Assembly (NCBI GenBank): GCA_036265385.1
Contig: DATAPD010000055.1
Coordinates: forward strand, 62,001 to 126,000
DNA: 64,000 bases
DNA from: DATAPD01 sp036265385
GTDB lineage: Bacteria; Acidobacteriota; Terriglobia; Terriglobales; Acidobacteriaceae
Reading direction: 5' to 3'
The notes beneath the pieces are model-generated. The model saw only the letters and a program-made list of their open reading frames with translations, was not told the origin of the DNA and searched no databases. Positions 42,707 to 51,739 of this stretch are shown here, piece after piece. Within the stretch, counting starts at the first letter, position 1, and each line of letters opens with the position of its first letter. A program made the translations under genes and the position numbers.

Positions 42707-43660
42707 TTATCTGGCAACGATTTGTGTCGCCAACCCCGACAGCGCATAAAGCCAGACCACCAGCGAAATGACGGAAATCAGAGTCGTCATTGAGACAGTT
42801 GACGCAACCATCGTTTCCTCGCAGTGATACTCTCCCGCAAGAATGTAGACCGTCTTGGCCGTGGGCACGGCGGCGCAGATTACTGCTGCAATCGTATAGA
42901 GCGGGTCCAAATGCAAGAGCACACACAGCACATACACGATCAACGGCATGATGACGAGCTTGACGATCGATAGCACCGAGGCTCGTCCAACGTTGGCGCG
43001 CAATCCAGTCATCGACAGCCCTAGCCCGATCGCGAATAGCGCACAGGGTGTAAGCGCATCGGCCAAGATGCCGAAATAAGCGGTGAGCGGACCCGGCATC
43101 CGAATGTTGAGGACTGACCAGAGCATTCCAATCAGGGCTGATATGACGAGCGGGTTCAGCACGACGTGTTTCATCGTGACCATCGGCCCTGTGCGTGAGC
43201 CATGGGCATCTCTCTGACTCATTTCAAGCAAGATCACGGCGATTGGAAACATCACAACAGCCACGAATACCGTGGCAATCGCTGCCGGCAACACAGTGCG
43301 CGGACCATAAATCGCCTGCAGGACGGGTAACGCGACGAAGCCGGTATTCGTCATCGATGCTGCCATGCCATGCATCGTGCGGCTGGCGAGACTTTGAGAA
43401 CCGCGAACGCTCATGATGCCGAATACGAGGATGAAGCAGACAAGAGAGCCGCCACCAAAGGCAAAAAGAAAGCGGGGATTGATCAGTGAATGAGATGGTT
43501 CTTGTGAAATTGTGACGATCAACAGGGCCGGCATTGCGACGTTGTAGGCAAAGTGAATGAGTGCATCGGACAGCCCTCGCGACACATAGCCCGTCCAACC
43601 GGCGATCCAGCCAGTTACGATCACTCCAAATACAGGAAGGATGAGGTCAGCAATCCGCAC
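42707..43660 (-). CDS. AEC family transporter
   Basis: 317 residues, about 10 membrane helices. Auxin-efflux-carrier/malate-permease features: ILPVFGVIVTGWIAGWTGYVSRGLSDALIHFAYNVAMPALL at the start, TNTGFVALPVLQAIYG, and AAVPTAKTVYILAGEYHCEETMVASTVSMTTLISVISLVVWL at the end. Exports or imports organic anions in relatives; the substrate here is not evident. Confidence 0.9.
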   Translation of the reverse strand: MRIADLILPVFGVIVTGWIAGWTGYVSRGLSDALIHFAYNVAMPALLIVTISQEPSHSLINPRFLFAFGGGSLVCFILVFGIMSVRGSQSLASRTMHGMAASMTNTGFVALPVLQAIYGPRTVLPAAIATVFVAVVMFPIAVILLEMSQRDAHGSRTGPMVTMKHVVLNPLVISALIGMLWSVLNIRMPGPLTAYFGILADALTPCALFAIGLGLSMTGLRANVGRASVLSIVKLVIMPLIVYVLCVLLHLDPLYTIAAVICAAVPTAKTVYILAGEYHCEETMVASTVSMTTLISVISLVVWLYALSGLATQIVAR

Positions 43661-44282
43661 AACTCTCCTTGCGACTTTGGTTTTCGCAAAGTCTACACGT
43701 TCAAAGAGAGAGGGAATGACGGGGATGGAAGCAGGTGCTAAAAAAATCGCCTCTCAACCAGGGGATTGGGAAGCGATTCTTGGCTTGGCCTAGCCGGGGC
43801 AATTCGAGTTGTCGACAATGTAGAAGCTGTTCTAGCACGAACGCCATCCGGTGAGCTTTGTATGGCGCATGTTGGCGCGAATTCCGCTGTGATGTTCCGG
43901 ACGGAAGCACAAACCAAAAAGTAAAGATGAAGAAGTTGATTAAGAGAACCGCTTCGCAACGGGGAAGTCGTGTTGTGAAGCGATTCTCACCCATCGGAAC
44001 TGATCGGGAAGGTGATGTTGACCAGTCCCAGCACCGAACTTAACTGCTGGCTCGCGTAGGTCCAATCAGGTGATCCGTGTATGGCGTAAGTTGACGCTTA
44101 CGAAAGTCGAGTATCAATAACTTTCTTCGCCTTTCTGAGCGTAGTATCCATGGAAGACGAAGACGAACCCCTCGGCAGAGACGCCCCCCGAAAAGGCGCT
44201 CTACAAAACTGCCGGGGGTTTTTCTTTTTTTCGCGCACTTATCGCTGGTCGGTACAGGCGGAGTTGCCACTCGAGCAGCAGC
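43661..44282. other. Gene-poor gap
   Basis: 622 bp. It contains a 39-codon frame at 43927-44043 (MKKLIKRTASQRGSR) with a weak AAAG site, and a palindrome CGTAAG/CTTACG near 44082-44099. The terminator at 44168-44231 lies in it. I cannot support a gene. Confidence 0.4.
44168..44231 (+). terminator. Probable Rho-independent terminator
   Basis: CCCC(T)CGGCAG pairs with CTGCCGGGG, with a long loop that has its own short GCGCC/GGCGC stem. TTTTTCTTTTTTT follows. Suggests an upstream plus-strand transcript that I have not identified, possibly an RNA or very short gene. Confidence 0.6.
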
Positions 44283-44495
44283 CTATATGCGGGTCTTCTT
44301 CATCTTCATCCTGCGGTCAAATTCCTGGACAAGCGCTGCCTCAATTCGAGGCGACCGCCGCTTCCCTCTCGCAACCCGGCTCACATATGTTCGATCCGCC
44401 TTGAGACGGCGAGCGACACGGCTGTACATTCCGCAAAGAGATTCGATGTAACCCTTGATTGTCTGAACTTTAGCAGTTCGGCTGATCCCTTTCAT
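44283..44495 (-). CDS. Small helix-turn-helix protein
   Basis: 70 residues from ATG 44495; the frame extends to 44591 into the promoter region of the next gene. GMYSRVARRLKADRTYVSRVARGKRRSPRIEAAL reads as a helix-turn-helix, with a basic tail (RRMKMKKTRI). Probably binds DNA. Divergent from the response regulator at 44613. Confidence 0.7.
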   Translation of the reverse strand: MKGISRTAKVQTIKGYIESLCGMYSRVARRLKADRTYVSRVARGKRRSPRIEAALVQEFDRRMKMKKTRI

Positions 44496-44612
44496 TTCGC
44501 TGATTTGACGCCATTTACGAAATGGTTTCGGATACGGTTTCAACCGTATTTTGTCATCGACCGGGACAGGATACAGTCTTTGTACCACCAATCCAGTTCG
44601 GGTGTTTTAACC

Positions 44613-45020
44613 ATGAGAGTTCTGATTGCCGACGACAATGCAGGGGTACGAAAGGCGCTACACCAGGTCATTGTTTCCCACCAGGGATGGATGGTGTGCG
44701 GAGAGGCCATCGACGGATTCGATGCGGTCGAGCAGGCCAAGCAATGTCAGCCCGAACTAGTGGTTCTCGATTTTGCCATGCCAGTTCTGAACGGTCTCGG
44801 CGCTGCCACGAGAATTTCGCAGCTTCTTCCTGACGTTCCGATTGTCATGTATACGCTATACGAGAGTCCTCAACTTCATCTCGAAGCGAGAAAGTGCGGC
44901 ATTACGCAGGTGGTTTCCAAGTCCGATGCCGAGCTACTGATCGCCTCGCTCGAAGCGATCACGCAAACATCGCCAACCAGGAAGCATGGTTCTACTCCAA
45001 TCGCCGCAGGCATTGAGTAA
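44613..45020 (+). CDS. Single-domain response regulator
   Basis: 135 residues from ATG 44613. Receiver domain: Asp7/Asp8 in LIADDN, phosphorylatable Asp53 in LVVLDFAMPVLNG, and Lys in VVSKSD. No output domain, only a short tail. It may relay phosphate or control activity by protein contact. The gene faces a small helix-turn-helix gene; the partner kinase is unknown. Confidence 0.88.
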   Translation: MRVLIADDNAGVRKALHQVIVSHQGWMVCGEAIDGFDAVEQAKQCQPELVVLDFAMPVLNGLGAATRISQLLPDVPIVMYTLYESPQLHLEARKCGITQVVSKSDAELLIASLEAITQTSPTRKHGSTPIAAGIE

Positions 45021-45051
45021 GAGGGAGTCGATTGGCAGCAGGCCTAGGCTC

Positions 45052-45150
45052 CTAGCGCGGTGCTTTCTTCTTCATGCGATAAATCAGGACCACAAGTATG
45101 ATCACGGCGCAAACGCCCGAAATCACTCGAATCAGGGTAACGTTGTCCAT
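45052..45150 (-). CDS. 32-residue single-helix membrane microprotein
   Basis: ATG at 45150 with GAGGAG six bases upstream. The product is almost entirely one helix (VISGVCAVIILVVLIYRM) with a short acidic start and a basic end KKKAPR. The site and composition argue that it is translated. Read opposite to the response regulator just left of it. Function unknown. Confidence 0.6.
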   Translation of the reverse strand: MDNVTLIRVISGVCAVIILVVLIYRMKKKAPR

Positions 45151-45374
45151 GTTTTCTCCTCAGCTCAAGGCGGAAGTAGACGTCATTACTTTCCAACAAC
45201 GTTGCGATATTACCGCATTTGAAAAACTACGCCTAAGTTGTTTTCGCGATACCTTGGGACGGGCCCAAGCTGCTTTGCCATGAACTTCTGAGTGCACAAG
45301 TGACTCGGATCATGTGCGATTCACACGTCGAAACCTTGTAGACTGTGTCTACCGCCCCTCGAAAGTTCAATGCT

Positions 45375-45542
45375 ATGTATCTGAGCGAAGAAGTGGCAAG
45401 CCTGTGTCTCCAAGCCTCTCACGAAACCGACCCGCACAAATTGATAGAACTCACCAGGCGGATCGACGAGCTCTTACAGAAACAGGAGAATGAAGAGCGC
45501 GCGCGAGCCCGTTTGGCGGCATCGAATCTTCGACAATCCTGA
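45375..45542 (+). CDS. Small helical protein
   Basis: 55 residues from ATG 45375 (GTG 45345 is an alternative start). YLSEEVASLCLQASHETDPHKLIELTRRIDELLQKQENEERARARL is a charged helical hairpin. Similar small proteins seem frequent in Acidobacteriota (from memory). Cytoplasmic; function unknown. Confidence 0.6.
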   Translation: MYLSEEVASLCLQASHETDPHKLIELTRRIDELLQKQENEERARARLAASNLRQS

Positions 45543-45560
45543 CTTCTTACCTCGTCGAGC

Positions 45561-45935
45561 TTGGATATTTCAGCGCCCCTGAGGACTGGAATCCGGATCG
45601 ATCATGCCTTTCGGACGCAGGAAAAGCCGTCTTGCACCAAAAATACAAGTTCGACCGTATCCTCTTATCCCACGTACTCTGAAATATTTTGGTGGATGCC
45701 CGCTCGACGGTTGAATGATTCGATTCTCGCGCTTCGTGAGGCAGCGCTCGATCTTCCGCCAGGGACGGAACTGACCACTGTCCTGGAGCAGCTGCAAAAA
45801 GCTAGCGACGAGGAAAACCTGCGAATACGAAACAGACTGCAACAAAGCCTTCCCGACCGCCGTTACACGGGCAATCGCCCGAACACAATCAATTCTAAGA
45901 TCGCAACCATCATGGCGGCATTTCGCAGAGTGTGA
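45561..45935 (+). CDS. Doubtful hypothetical protein
   Basis: 124-residue frame. The second half (NDSILALREAALDLPPGTELTTVLEQLQKASDEENLRIRNRLQQ) looks like coding helices, and an ATG at 45696 could be the real start (79 residues). The first half is less convincing. No family recognised. Confidence 0.35.
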   Translation: MDISAPLRTGIRIDHAFRTQEKPSCTKNTSSTVSSYPTYSEIFWWMPARRLNDSILALREAALDLPPGTELTTVLEQLQKASDEENLRIRNRLQQSLPDRRYTGNRPNTINSKIATIMAAFRRV

Positions 45936-46305
45936 TTCTGTCCCTTTGCATTTCGCCTTCCCCCCTTTTATTCCTAAACCAGATCAACGTTGGAGTGGAC
46001 TTGTCCGTCTTCTTGCGCCGAACAAAGCTCGGCTTGGCAGCGAGGCGGCCGCCTCCACATGGGTTGTTGGCTTCCCAAACGGCAACGACGAGCGCGCAAC
46101 TAGTTGTGGACGAATCAAGAAGGTAAGCCGTGGGAAATCTTCAAAGCATTTCTGCCAAGAATCTTCGCCCAGAGACCTCCTCCGGTACAAGAAGTGGGAA
46201 GACTTGTGACCTCAAAAGGCCTTCGCTCACAAATAACCGACTTCGTGAAATGCTAGTTTTGTTCTGGGCTTCACAAAACCTGTAACGGATGGTTCAATCC
46301 ACGAT
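45936..46305. other. Gap without a supported gene
   Basis: 370 bp. Frames here are short and inconsistent between strands. No repeat or RNA signal seen. Confidence 0.4.
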
Positions 46306-46860
46306 GTGAAGGCTGTTAGCGCTCCGGCCGCAACGCGGGATCTTCGTATTCAAGAGGTATACCGAGATTACGCTCCTCCGATCAACGCGGCGGCAATCGT
46401 TCATCAGCTTCTTAAATCAGTTCCGGATAAATACCTTGCTGGCCTGGACTGTGTGGTTTTGATAAACGAGGGAAGCTTGTCGCGCAGAGATCGCATCGGG
46501 AAAGCTTGGTCTCGCAAGCGCAAGTACGATAAATCCAGAATTCTCGGCCGTTATCATGGGCGCACACGCTCTTCCTTACCGTACATCGAGCTTCGAGTAG
46601 ACAAGATCATTAGCCGATTGCCTGGGCTGCAAATCTACATTCCGCTCCTGCGATACATGGTCTTTGGCCGCGTTCTATTTCATGAGATTGGCCATCACAT
46701 CCACCGCACAATTCGCCCTGAACACGCTGAGCGAGAGGATGTGGCTGATAATTGGGCTAATAAATTGAATGTTAACTTTTTTCGTAACAAATACTGGTAT
46801 GCGATACCTATCCTGATTCCTGTCGCTAAGACTTATACGTTTTTGAGGGGTAGACGTTGA
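46306..46860 (+). CDS. Putative zinc metalloprotease (HEIGHH zincin)
   Basis: 184 residues from a GTG start. The motif FHEIGHHIH gives His126, Glu127 and His130, and Glu142 or Glu144 in EHAEREDVADNWANK could be the third ligand. This resembles ImmA/IrrE-type or SprT-like minigluzincins, although the surrounding sequence does not match either clearly. A hydrophobic segment (LQIYIPLLRYMVFGRVLF) lies just before the motif. No adjacent phage repressor or regulator. Function inferred only from the motif. Confidence 0.7.
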   Translation: MKAVSAPAATRDLRIQEVYRDYAPPINAAAIVHQLLKSVPDKYLAGLDCVVLINEGSLSRRDRIGKAWSRKRKYDKSRILGRYHGRTRSSLPYIELRVDKIISRLPGLQIYIPLLRYMVFGRVLFHEIGHHIHRTIRPEHAEREDVADNWANKLNVNFFRNKYWYAIPILIPVAKTYTFLRGRR

Positions 46861-46959
46861 GATTGATCGCACTCACCAGGTCGTGTGTTACTCGCGGCCA
46901 GTCTACTGTTCATTCGCTGAAGAGGCTGCATAGGCCGTTCGAAAAGGCGCTCTAGTCTG

Positions 46960-47523
46960 CTACGTAATCCTTTTTCTGATCTTCAAGAGGAGTATTCCTA
47001 TCCCGCTCGCCATTAGCGTCAAGGATTGCGGCTCCGGCACCGGAACCATACGGGGCGACGCCTTGCTCTGGCCTGGAACGATGGAAAGATAAATGGTTGC
47101 TGATTCCTGAGGGACGAGGAATTTCTGATCATTGGGCGGGCGCAAAAAGCTGTGAGAAATGTGTTTCAGCACGAATGTTTGTCCATCGAAGGTCACAGTT
47201 GTCCCCGCAATGGCAACAAAATCGATGTGAGCATCCGTACATGGACAGTTAGCGAATGGTGTTCCCGGACCTGTAAGAAATAAGAAGTCGCCGCTGGTGG
47301 TCGGAAGAGTAAAAGTCAGCTTGTTGTCCCCGATGTAAATGCTAGTGACGAAGTTTCCCAGGGAAATACCGGCAGGTGGGTTCAAACTCACCTTGAAAAT
47401 GCTCGACCCATCGGGCGTTGTGCCCAGGTAGCTTAATTGGCCAATCGGAATGCTATCGGCTCTCGCGATGGTAACCAGAGAAAATAAAGCAAACAGGATG
47501 ACCGCAAATGCCGCTCTCCTCAT
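46960..47523 (-). CDS. PEP-CTERM-sorted exported protein
   Basis: 187 residues. Signal peptide (AVILFALFSLVTIARAD), a beta-rich middle with a cysteine pair (FANCPCTDAH), and the C-terminal PEP-CTERM signal: VPVPEPQSLTLMASGIGILLLKIRKRI, meaning VPEP, a helix and a basic tail. In bacteria with exosortase the signal is cut and the protein is delivered to the surface or biofilm matrix. The exosortase gene is not in this window. Confidence 0.88.
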   Translation of the reverse strand: MRRAAFAVILFALFSLVTIARADSIPIGQLSYLGTTPDGSSIFKVSLNPPAGISLGNFVTSIYIGDNKLTFTLPTTSGDFLFLTGPGTPFANCPCTDAHIDFVAIAGTTVTFDGQTFVLKHISHSFLRPPNDQKFLVPQESATIYLSIVPGQSKASPRMVPVPEPQSLTLMASGIGILLLKIRKRIT

Positions 47524-48002
47524 GTGTTCCCCCCGAATTGTTCATCCCGGCGCTATCTGGTGCACGGTTATAGCACGGGACCAAGTTAGTCGGCTATGAA
47601 ATGCGATGCCGTGGTGCCGAGTTGACTACGTTGATTGGTGATCGACGAGGAAGGATTATCCCTTGGCTCTGGTCGGTGGCCGCTGAACCGCGGGATCGAG
47701 CATCCCGAGCTGCCCCTAATTCTAAAATCGAAGCTCCGGTGTCGAAGTGTCTCCGGATTCCAAGTGCCTGGCGTGTAACTCTTTATAAATCTGCAACTTG
47801 CTGAATGCGCGGGGACACCGGATGGGCACTGGGCTTCGGTTACTTGTTCAAATCAGGGCAAGACTTTTGAATTGTAGTCAGCACCGAACAACCCACGTGC
47901 CAAAGAAGGGCACGGCACAGGCCTAACTAGCCTGATGCGCAAATCCCCCAAGAGCAAGCGTGTTGGGATGTGGTGCGAAATCTCAATAGAGGTGTTGAAG
48001 CG
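47524..48002. other. Gap without a supported gene
   Basis: 479 bp upstream of the beta-barrel gene. Only a 67-codon frame with no ribosome binding site crosses it. No repeat recognised. Confidence 0.45.
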
Positions 48003-48491
48003 ATGAAGAAGTTAATCGGCGTTTGCTTATTTTTAGGGCTCATGTCCGTTATGGGCTTTGCACAGGAAACACCGAAACCTGAGTTGTTCGGCGGCTATCA
48101 GTTCACAACGCTGGATCCGTCGTGGAACGCGAGCGGATGGAATGGGTCCGCGACGTTGTACCTCAATCGCTGGTTAGGCGTGACTGGCGACTTCAGTGGC
48201 GCGTACCACTCGGGCGCGAGCTTCCATACGTACTCGGGCGGACCGGTCGTCGTGATGCGCAGAAAGCCCATCTCGCCCTTTGCCCATGCGCTGTTTGGTG
48301 GTGCACATGCCGCGGCCGGCGGTGTCGGCGATGGTGGAATGGTCATGATGTTCGGCGGTGGAGCGGACTATGAAACCGGAAAGCGCATGGCATTCCGCAT
48401 CGCGCAATTCGACTGGATGGTCACTCGCTTCGACGGGTTCACGAACAAGAATAACGCCCGCGTATCGACCGGCATCCTGTTCCGCTTCTAA
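48003..48491 (+). CDS. Small outer-membrane beta-barrel-like protein
   Basis: 162 residues from ATG 48003. Signal peptide KKLIGVCLFLGLMSVMGFAQ, then ELFGGYQFTTLD, LYLNRWLGVTGDFSGAYHSG and ADYETGKRMAFRIAQFDWMVTRF, with alternating strands and a terminal aromatic (STGILFRF). Typical of OmpA-like or OmpW-like short barrels. A Rho-independent terminator follows. Role unknown. Confidence 0.8.
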   Translation: MKKLIGVCLFLGLMSVMGFAQETPKPELFGGYQFTTLDPSWNASGWNGSATLYLNRWLGVTGDFSGAYHSGASFHTYSGGPVVVMRRKPISPFAHALFGGAHAAAGGVGDGGMVMMFGGGADYETGKRMAFRIAQFDWMVTRFDGFTNKNNARVSTGILFRF

Positions 48492-48515
48492 AACAAAACT
48501 TTTCCAGAACGGGTT

Positions 48516-48550
48516 AATGGGCAACGTTCAGCGTTGCCCATTTTTATTTT
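48516..48550 (+). terminator. Rho-independent terminator
   Basis: ATGGGCAACG ttcag CGTTGCCCAT followed by TTTTTATTTT. Ends the beta-barrel gene transcript. Confidence 0.9.
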
Positions 48551-48594
48551 GCGGGATAATGATCGGATCTGGTTTAGCGCTGCGGAGTAAGAGA

Positions 48595-49179
48595 ATGAAT
48601 AAACCTCTATTCACGGCAGACACGCCCGTCACCAATGAGGTGCTGAATGTAATCGCGCACCTTCCGACCAGGAGCCTGGCCGCGGTAGCTACCGACGATT
48701 TCTTCCGCAAGTTGAGCGACGCCAATTTCATGCGGATCGCCGTCCTGCTCGCGCAAAAAGGTTACGAAGAAGGAGGATGCCCGATCGGAGGCGTCATCAT
48801 CAGTAACGAGACTCGGCAGATTCTCGGCAAGGGCCATAACACGCTGGCCCAGGAAAACCATCCTTACAATCACGGCGAAACTTCGGCGATTCGCGATGCA
48901 GGGCGCCGGGATTTTAGCGAGACGACTATCTTTACGACTCTCAGTCCGTGTGATGTTTGCGCAACGCTGATCTACATGCGACAGTTCAGCCGAGTTATTG
49001 TCGGCGATGTCACGAATGCTTCGGGTAACGAAAAAATGCTTCGAGAGAGAGGCGTCACGGTTGAGGTTCTTCCAGATCAGCAGGGCATTGAACTGTATGC
49101 AAAGTACCGTCGCGAAAAGCCTGATCAGGATCTGGAAGATTGGAAGGGATTGGCCGAAGTTCGAAAGCGCGGAAAGTGA
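48595..49179 (+). CDS. FCY1-type cytosine/nucleoside deaminase
   Basis: 194 residues. Zinc-dependent deaminase motifs: His93-Gly-Glu95 (NHGETSAIR) and Cys119/Cys122 (LSPCDVC). GGCPIGGVIISNETRQILGKGHN, then VIVGDVTNASGNEKMLRERGVTVEVLPD and a distal YRREKPDQDLEDW, resemble yeast cytosine deaminase more than bacterial CodA or CDA. An extra 45-residue N-terminal helix is present. Expected reaction: cytosine to uracil with loss of ammonia. Substrate range unproven. Confidence 0.88.
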   Translation: MNKPLFTADTPVTNEVLNVIAHLPTRSLAAVATDDFFRKLSDANFMRIAVLLAQKGYEEGGCPIGGVIISNETRQILGKGHNTLAQENHPYNHGETSAIRDAGRRDFSETTIFTTLSPCDVCATLIYMRQFSRVIVGDVTNASGNEKMLRERGVTVEVLPDQQGIELYAKYRREKPDQDLEDWKGLAEVRKRGK

Positions 49180-49183
49180 CCTG

Positions 49184-50188
49184 TTAGCACGCCCATGGCG
49201 CGCAGTTCTGACTTAAGGTCTGCAACTCTTCCGCGGTCAGTCCTAGCTTTCCGAGATTCCTGATCTGCTCTGTCGGCATCAGCACATTGAAATCGGATCC
49301 GAACAGAAAACGCTTGATTCCAATTCTCCTGATTTCCCTGGCCACCGCGGCCGAATCTTCTGCGCTTTCGTTGGGTGCAGGCACATAGGACAAATCAAAC
49401 AACAGGTGCCGGGTTTTCGGATCGTCCTTAACAATATGGTCCCCGAAGGTGCGGAGCACTTGCAGATTGTTTCCGTCTTGTTTTGGCATGCCCCCGCCGG
49501 CATGCGCCAGTTGTACCCACGAGTCACCCGCGTTTGGCAGCACCTCTCTTATGAACTGTTCCGCATCCGAGGCATTGAAGTCTCCGCCTCCAACGTGGAT
49601 CACGATAGGAATGCGCTCTTTCGCCGCTTCCCGAAGCACTCGCCCCACTTTCTCCCGATCACCCGCACTCCTGATGTTCACGGACGACGCGCGGAAGTGC
49701 AATTTAAGTCCGACAAACGTTGGCTTCTTTGCCCAATACCGAAGTTCATCGACGGCTGCATCCTGTAGAGGATCTACCGATAAAAACCCTATCAGGCGCG
49801 TCGGATATTTACCCACCTCCGCTGCGGTGAACTCGTTTTCCACGCGAATGCTTTTTTGTTCTACACCGGGCGGGAGATGCATCGACGCTAGTCCATACAG
49901 ATAAGCACAGGACAAGATCACGCCTTTCGACACATGTGCCGTATCGAGAGCTTTGACGGCATCTGAAGCAAGCACGGCTGGAGGGTGATTCGAATTTATG
50001 CACTGGCAATCTTCGCAGTCACCAAGCTTGCTGCACAGATCTGCCGACGACAAATGCATGTGGTGGTCGGCCCGCCAGGACAACTCCGTCTTATCGGCCG
50101 TTGCGGTAGGAACACGAGTTGTAGGAAGGAGCGCAAGAACGAGGATGATGCGAGCAACGCTCGCGATTCTGGCGGATATTCCGAACAT
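49184..50188 (-). CDS. Secreted amidohydrolase-2 family protein
   Basis: 334 residues. Signal peptide (ARIILVLALLPTTRVPTATA). The TIM-barrel metal ligands appear in HHMHLSS (first strand), then GLKLHFRAS, IPIVIHVGGGDF, WVQLAHAGGG and FLFGSDFN (last Asp). One cysteine-rich loop (DLCSKLGDCEDCQC) near residue 52 is unusual for the family and may form disulfides. Hydrolytic or decarboxylating enzyme with unknown substrate, acting outside the cytoplasm. Confidence 0.87.
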   Translation of the reverse strand: MFGISARIASVARIILVLALLPTTRVPTATADKTELSWRADHHMHLSSADLCSKLGDCEDCQCINSNHPPAVLASDAVKALDTAHVSKGVILSCAYLYGLASMHLPPGVEQKSIRVENEFTAAEVGKYPTRLIGFLSVDPLQDAAVDELRYWAKKPTFVGLKLHFRASSVNIRSAGDREKVGRVLREAAKERIPIVIHVGGGDFNASDAEQFIREVLPNAGDSWVQLAHAGGGMPKQDGNNLQVLRTFGDHIVKDDPKTRHLLFDLSYVPAPNESAEDSAAVAREIRRIGIKRFLFGSDFNVLMPTEQIRNLGKLGLTAEELQTLSQNCAPWAC

Positions 50189-50293
50189 GTCGGAAAGATT
50201 ATGTCACGGGACGAGTTCGAAGCTCACGTCCCAAGTGACGTTCAATCTCGCGACAGAGCGCTTCCGATGTCCTGTCCAGCAGTTTAGGAAATC

Positions 50294-51739
50294 TTAACTC
50301 TCTTCTGAATCGCCGACGGCGCCGGACCGGATGTTCTGGCTCAGCGTTGCAGCCACTGAAGCCAAGTCGCGTGACAACGCCAGACGCCAGCGTCCGACCG
50401 AGTGCTCTGCCATCTGCTCCATCGTCTCGTTGAATGCCTGCACGCTTTCCTCGGCACTCGCCTGCAACACGCGGACAGCAGCCGCTTCCACTTCAGCTTC
50501 TGCCGTTTTCAACCGGCTGCAAGCATCGGCCACACGGGCTTCGAGGTCCTGCGTGCCGCGCACTTGCAGAGTTTGAAGGATTGCTCCCGCAGCATTTTGT
50601 AATTCGGCACGCGCACTAGAGATAATCTCTGCGCTCAGGCGCTCCAGATGGGCATCGAGATCAGTCTCAAGCTTCCGAACAGATTCGTTCAACTTGCTGG
50701 TGCGCCCTTCAAGGCCGCCCATCTGCTCTTCTATTTGTGCCGCCCGCGCTTCGGATTCTGATTGCACCTGCGAGATCTCGCGTCGATAGGAATGGTAATC
50801 ATCCTGAAGATTCTGTTGTAGGGTGTGCAAAAGTGTCTCGCTGCGACGGTCCAGCGAACTTCCGGCATCCAGAACCCGCTGCTGAAACTTCTCCACTTCC
50901 GAGCGGTGCTGCTGCTGCGTGGATTCGACCATTTCCTGCGACAACAACTTGGCGCGTTGTTCTACAGCCTGAAGATTGTCCGCCAGGCGGCTTCGAAACT
51001 CCTCGAGCGTAGAAGACACCTTGCGATCAATTGAGGCAGTCGCGTCTCCGAACACCTTCCGGCCTTGCTCCTGCGCCTGTTGTAGCGCCTGTACGCTCAG
51101 GTTCTGATGAAGCCGCGCCCATAGCTGTTCTTCCAGCTCGGGAGGGATCTGCGAGAGCGACACTTCAAACTTGTTCTGCCGTGCCGATTTATTCAGCTTG
51201 TCACGCAACTCAAGTATCTCGGCATTTAACGGACGCACCAGTTGCGCGAGCAGGCTCTTCAAGTGCTCGTCCGATAATTGCTTCTCAATTTTGTCGAAGG
51301 CATTCTGTAATGCGGGAGGAACAGCGGAACGCGAAGTTTTCGCAGCCCCGCCATTCGCGGGCACGTGTTTCCTTGCGCTCGATCCATTCTGCGCGGGCAT
51401 CTGAATCACGCGGTCCCACTCTTCCGGATACGGCCGCATTCCCCAAAAATTGTCCGGACGCTCAAGAGTGACGCCCAGCTTCCATCCGTCATCTTCCATG
51501 GGAAGACATGCCACCACCCGGCCCGTGATCTCGCGCCCATCCTTGCTGCGGAAGTGCAGCGGCGCACCCGACTCGAATTTCACCGGCGAGCGCAATGCGC
51601 AGCCGTGCGCATTCACCACAAGCGTCTGGCAGATTTCAGAAAACTTGGTACTCGGCTCGAGGCTGGTTACCTGGATGGCGGTCGCATATGGTACGCGGGC
51701 ACTACGTCGTAGAGCGCTGCTGGCGTTGACATTCTGCAT
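50294..51739 (-). CDS. PilZ-like domain protein with long coiled coil
   Basis: 481 residues from ATG 51739. The first 120 residues form a PilZ-like beta-barrel (RRSARVPYATAIQV, FSEICQTLVVNAHGCALRSP, GREITGRVVACLPMEDDGWKLGVTLE), which may bind cyclic di-GMP although the RxxxR motif here is only partial. From about 190 to the end the protein is predicted to be an extended coiled coil. Resembles membrane-associated or motility-linked Acidobacteriota proteins. Function unknown. Confidence 0.8.
   Translation of the reverse strand: MQNVNASSALRRSARVPYATAIQVTSLEPSTKFSEICQTLVVNAHGCALRSPVKFESGAPLHFRSKDGREITGRVVACLPMEDDGWKLGVTLERPDNFWGMRPYPEEWDRVIQMPAQNGSSARKHVPANGGAAKTSRSAVPPALQNAFDKIEKQLSDEHLKSLLAQLVRPLNAEILELRDKLNKSARQNKFEVSLSQIPPELEEQLWARLHQNLSVQALQQAQEQGRKVFGDATASIDRKVSSTLEEFRSRLADNLQAVEQRAKLLSQEMVESTQQQHRSEVEKFQQRVLDAGSSLDRRSETLLHTLQQNLQDDYHSYRREISQVQSESEARAAQIEEQMGGLEGRTSKLNESVRKLETDLDAHLERLSAEIISSARAELQNAAGAILQTLQVRGTQDLEARVADACSRLKTAEAEVEAAAVRVLQASAEESVQAFNETMEQMAEHSVGRWRLALSRDLASVAATLSQNIRSGAVGDSEES

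Noticed and set aside
43701..43994. 97-residue minus-strand frame after the AEC gene region
   Set aside because: Composition is unlike a protein domain, no ribosome binding site, and it runs into the upstream region of the AEC gene.
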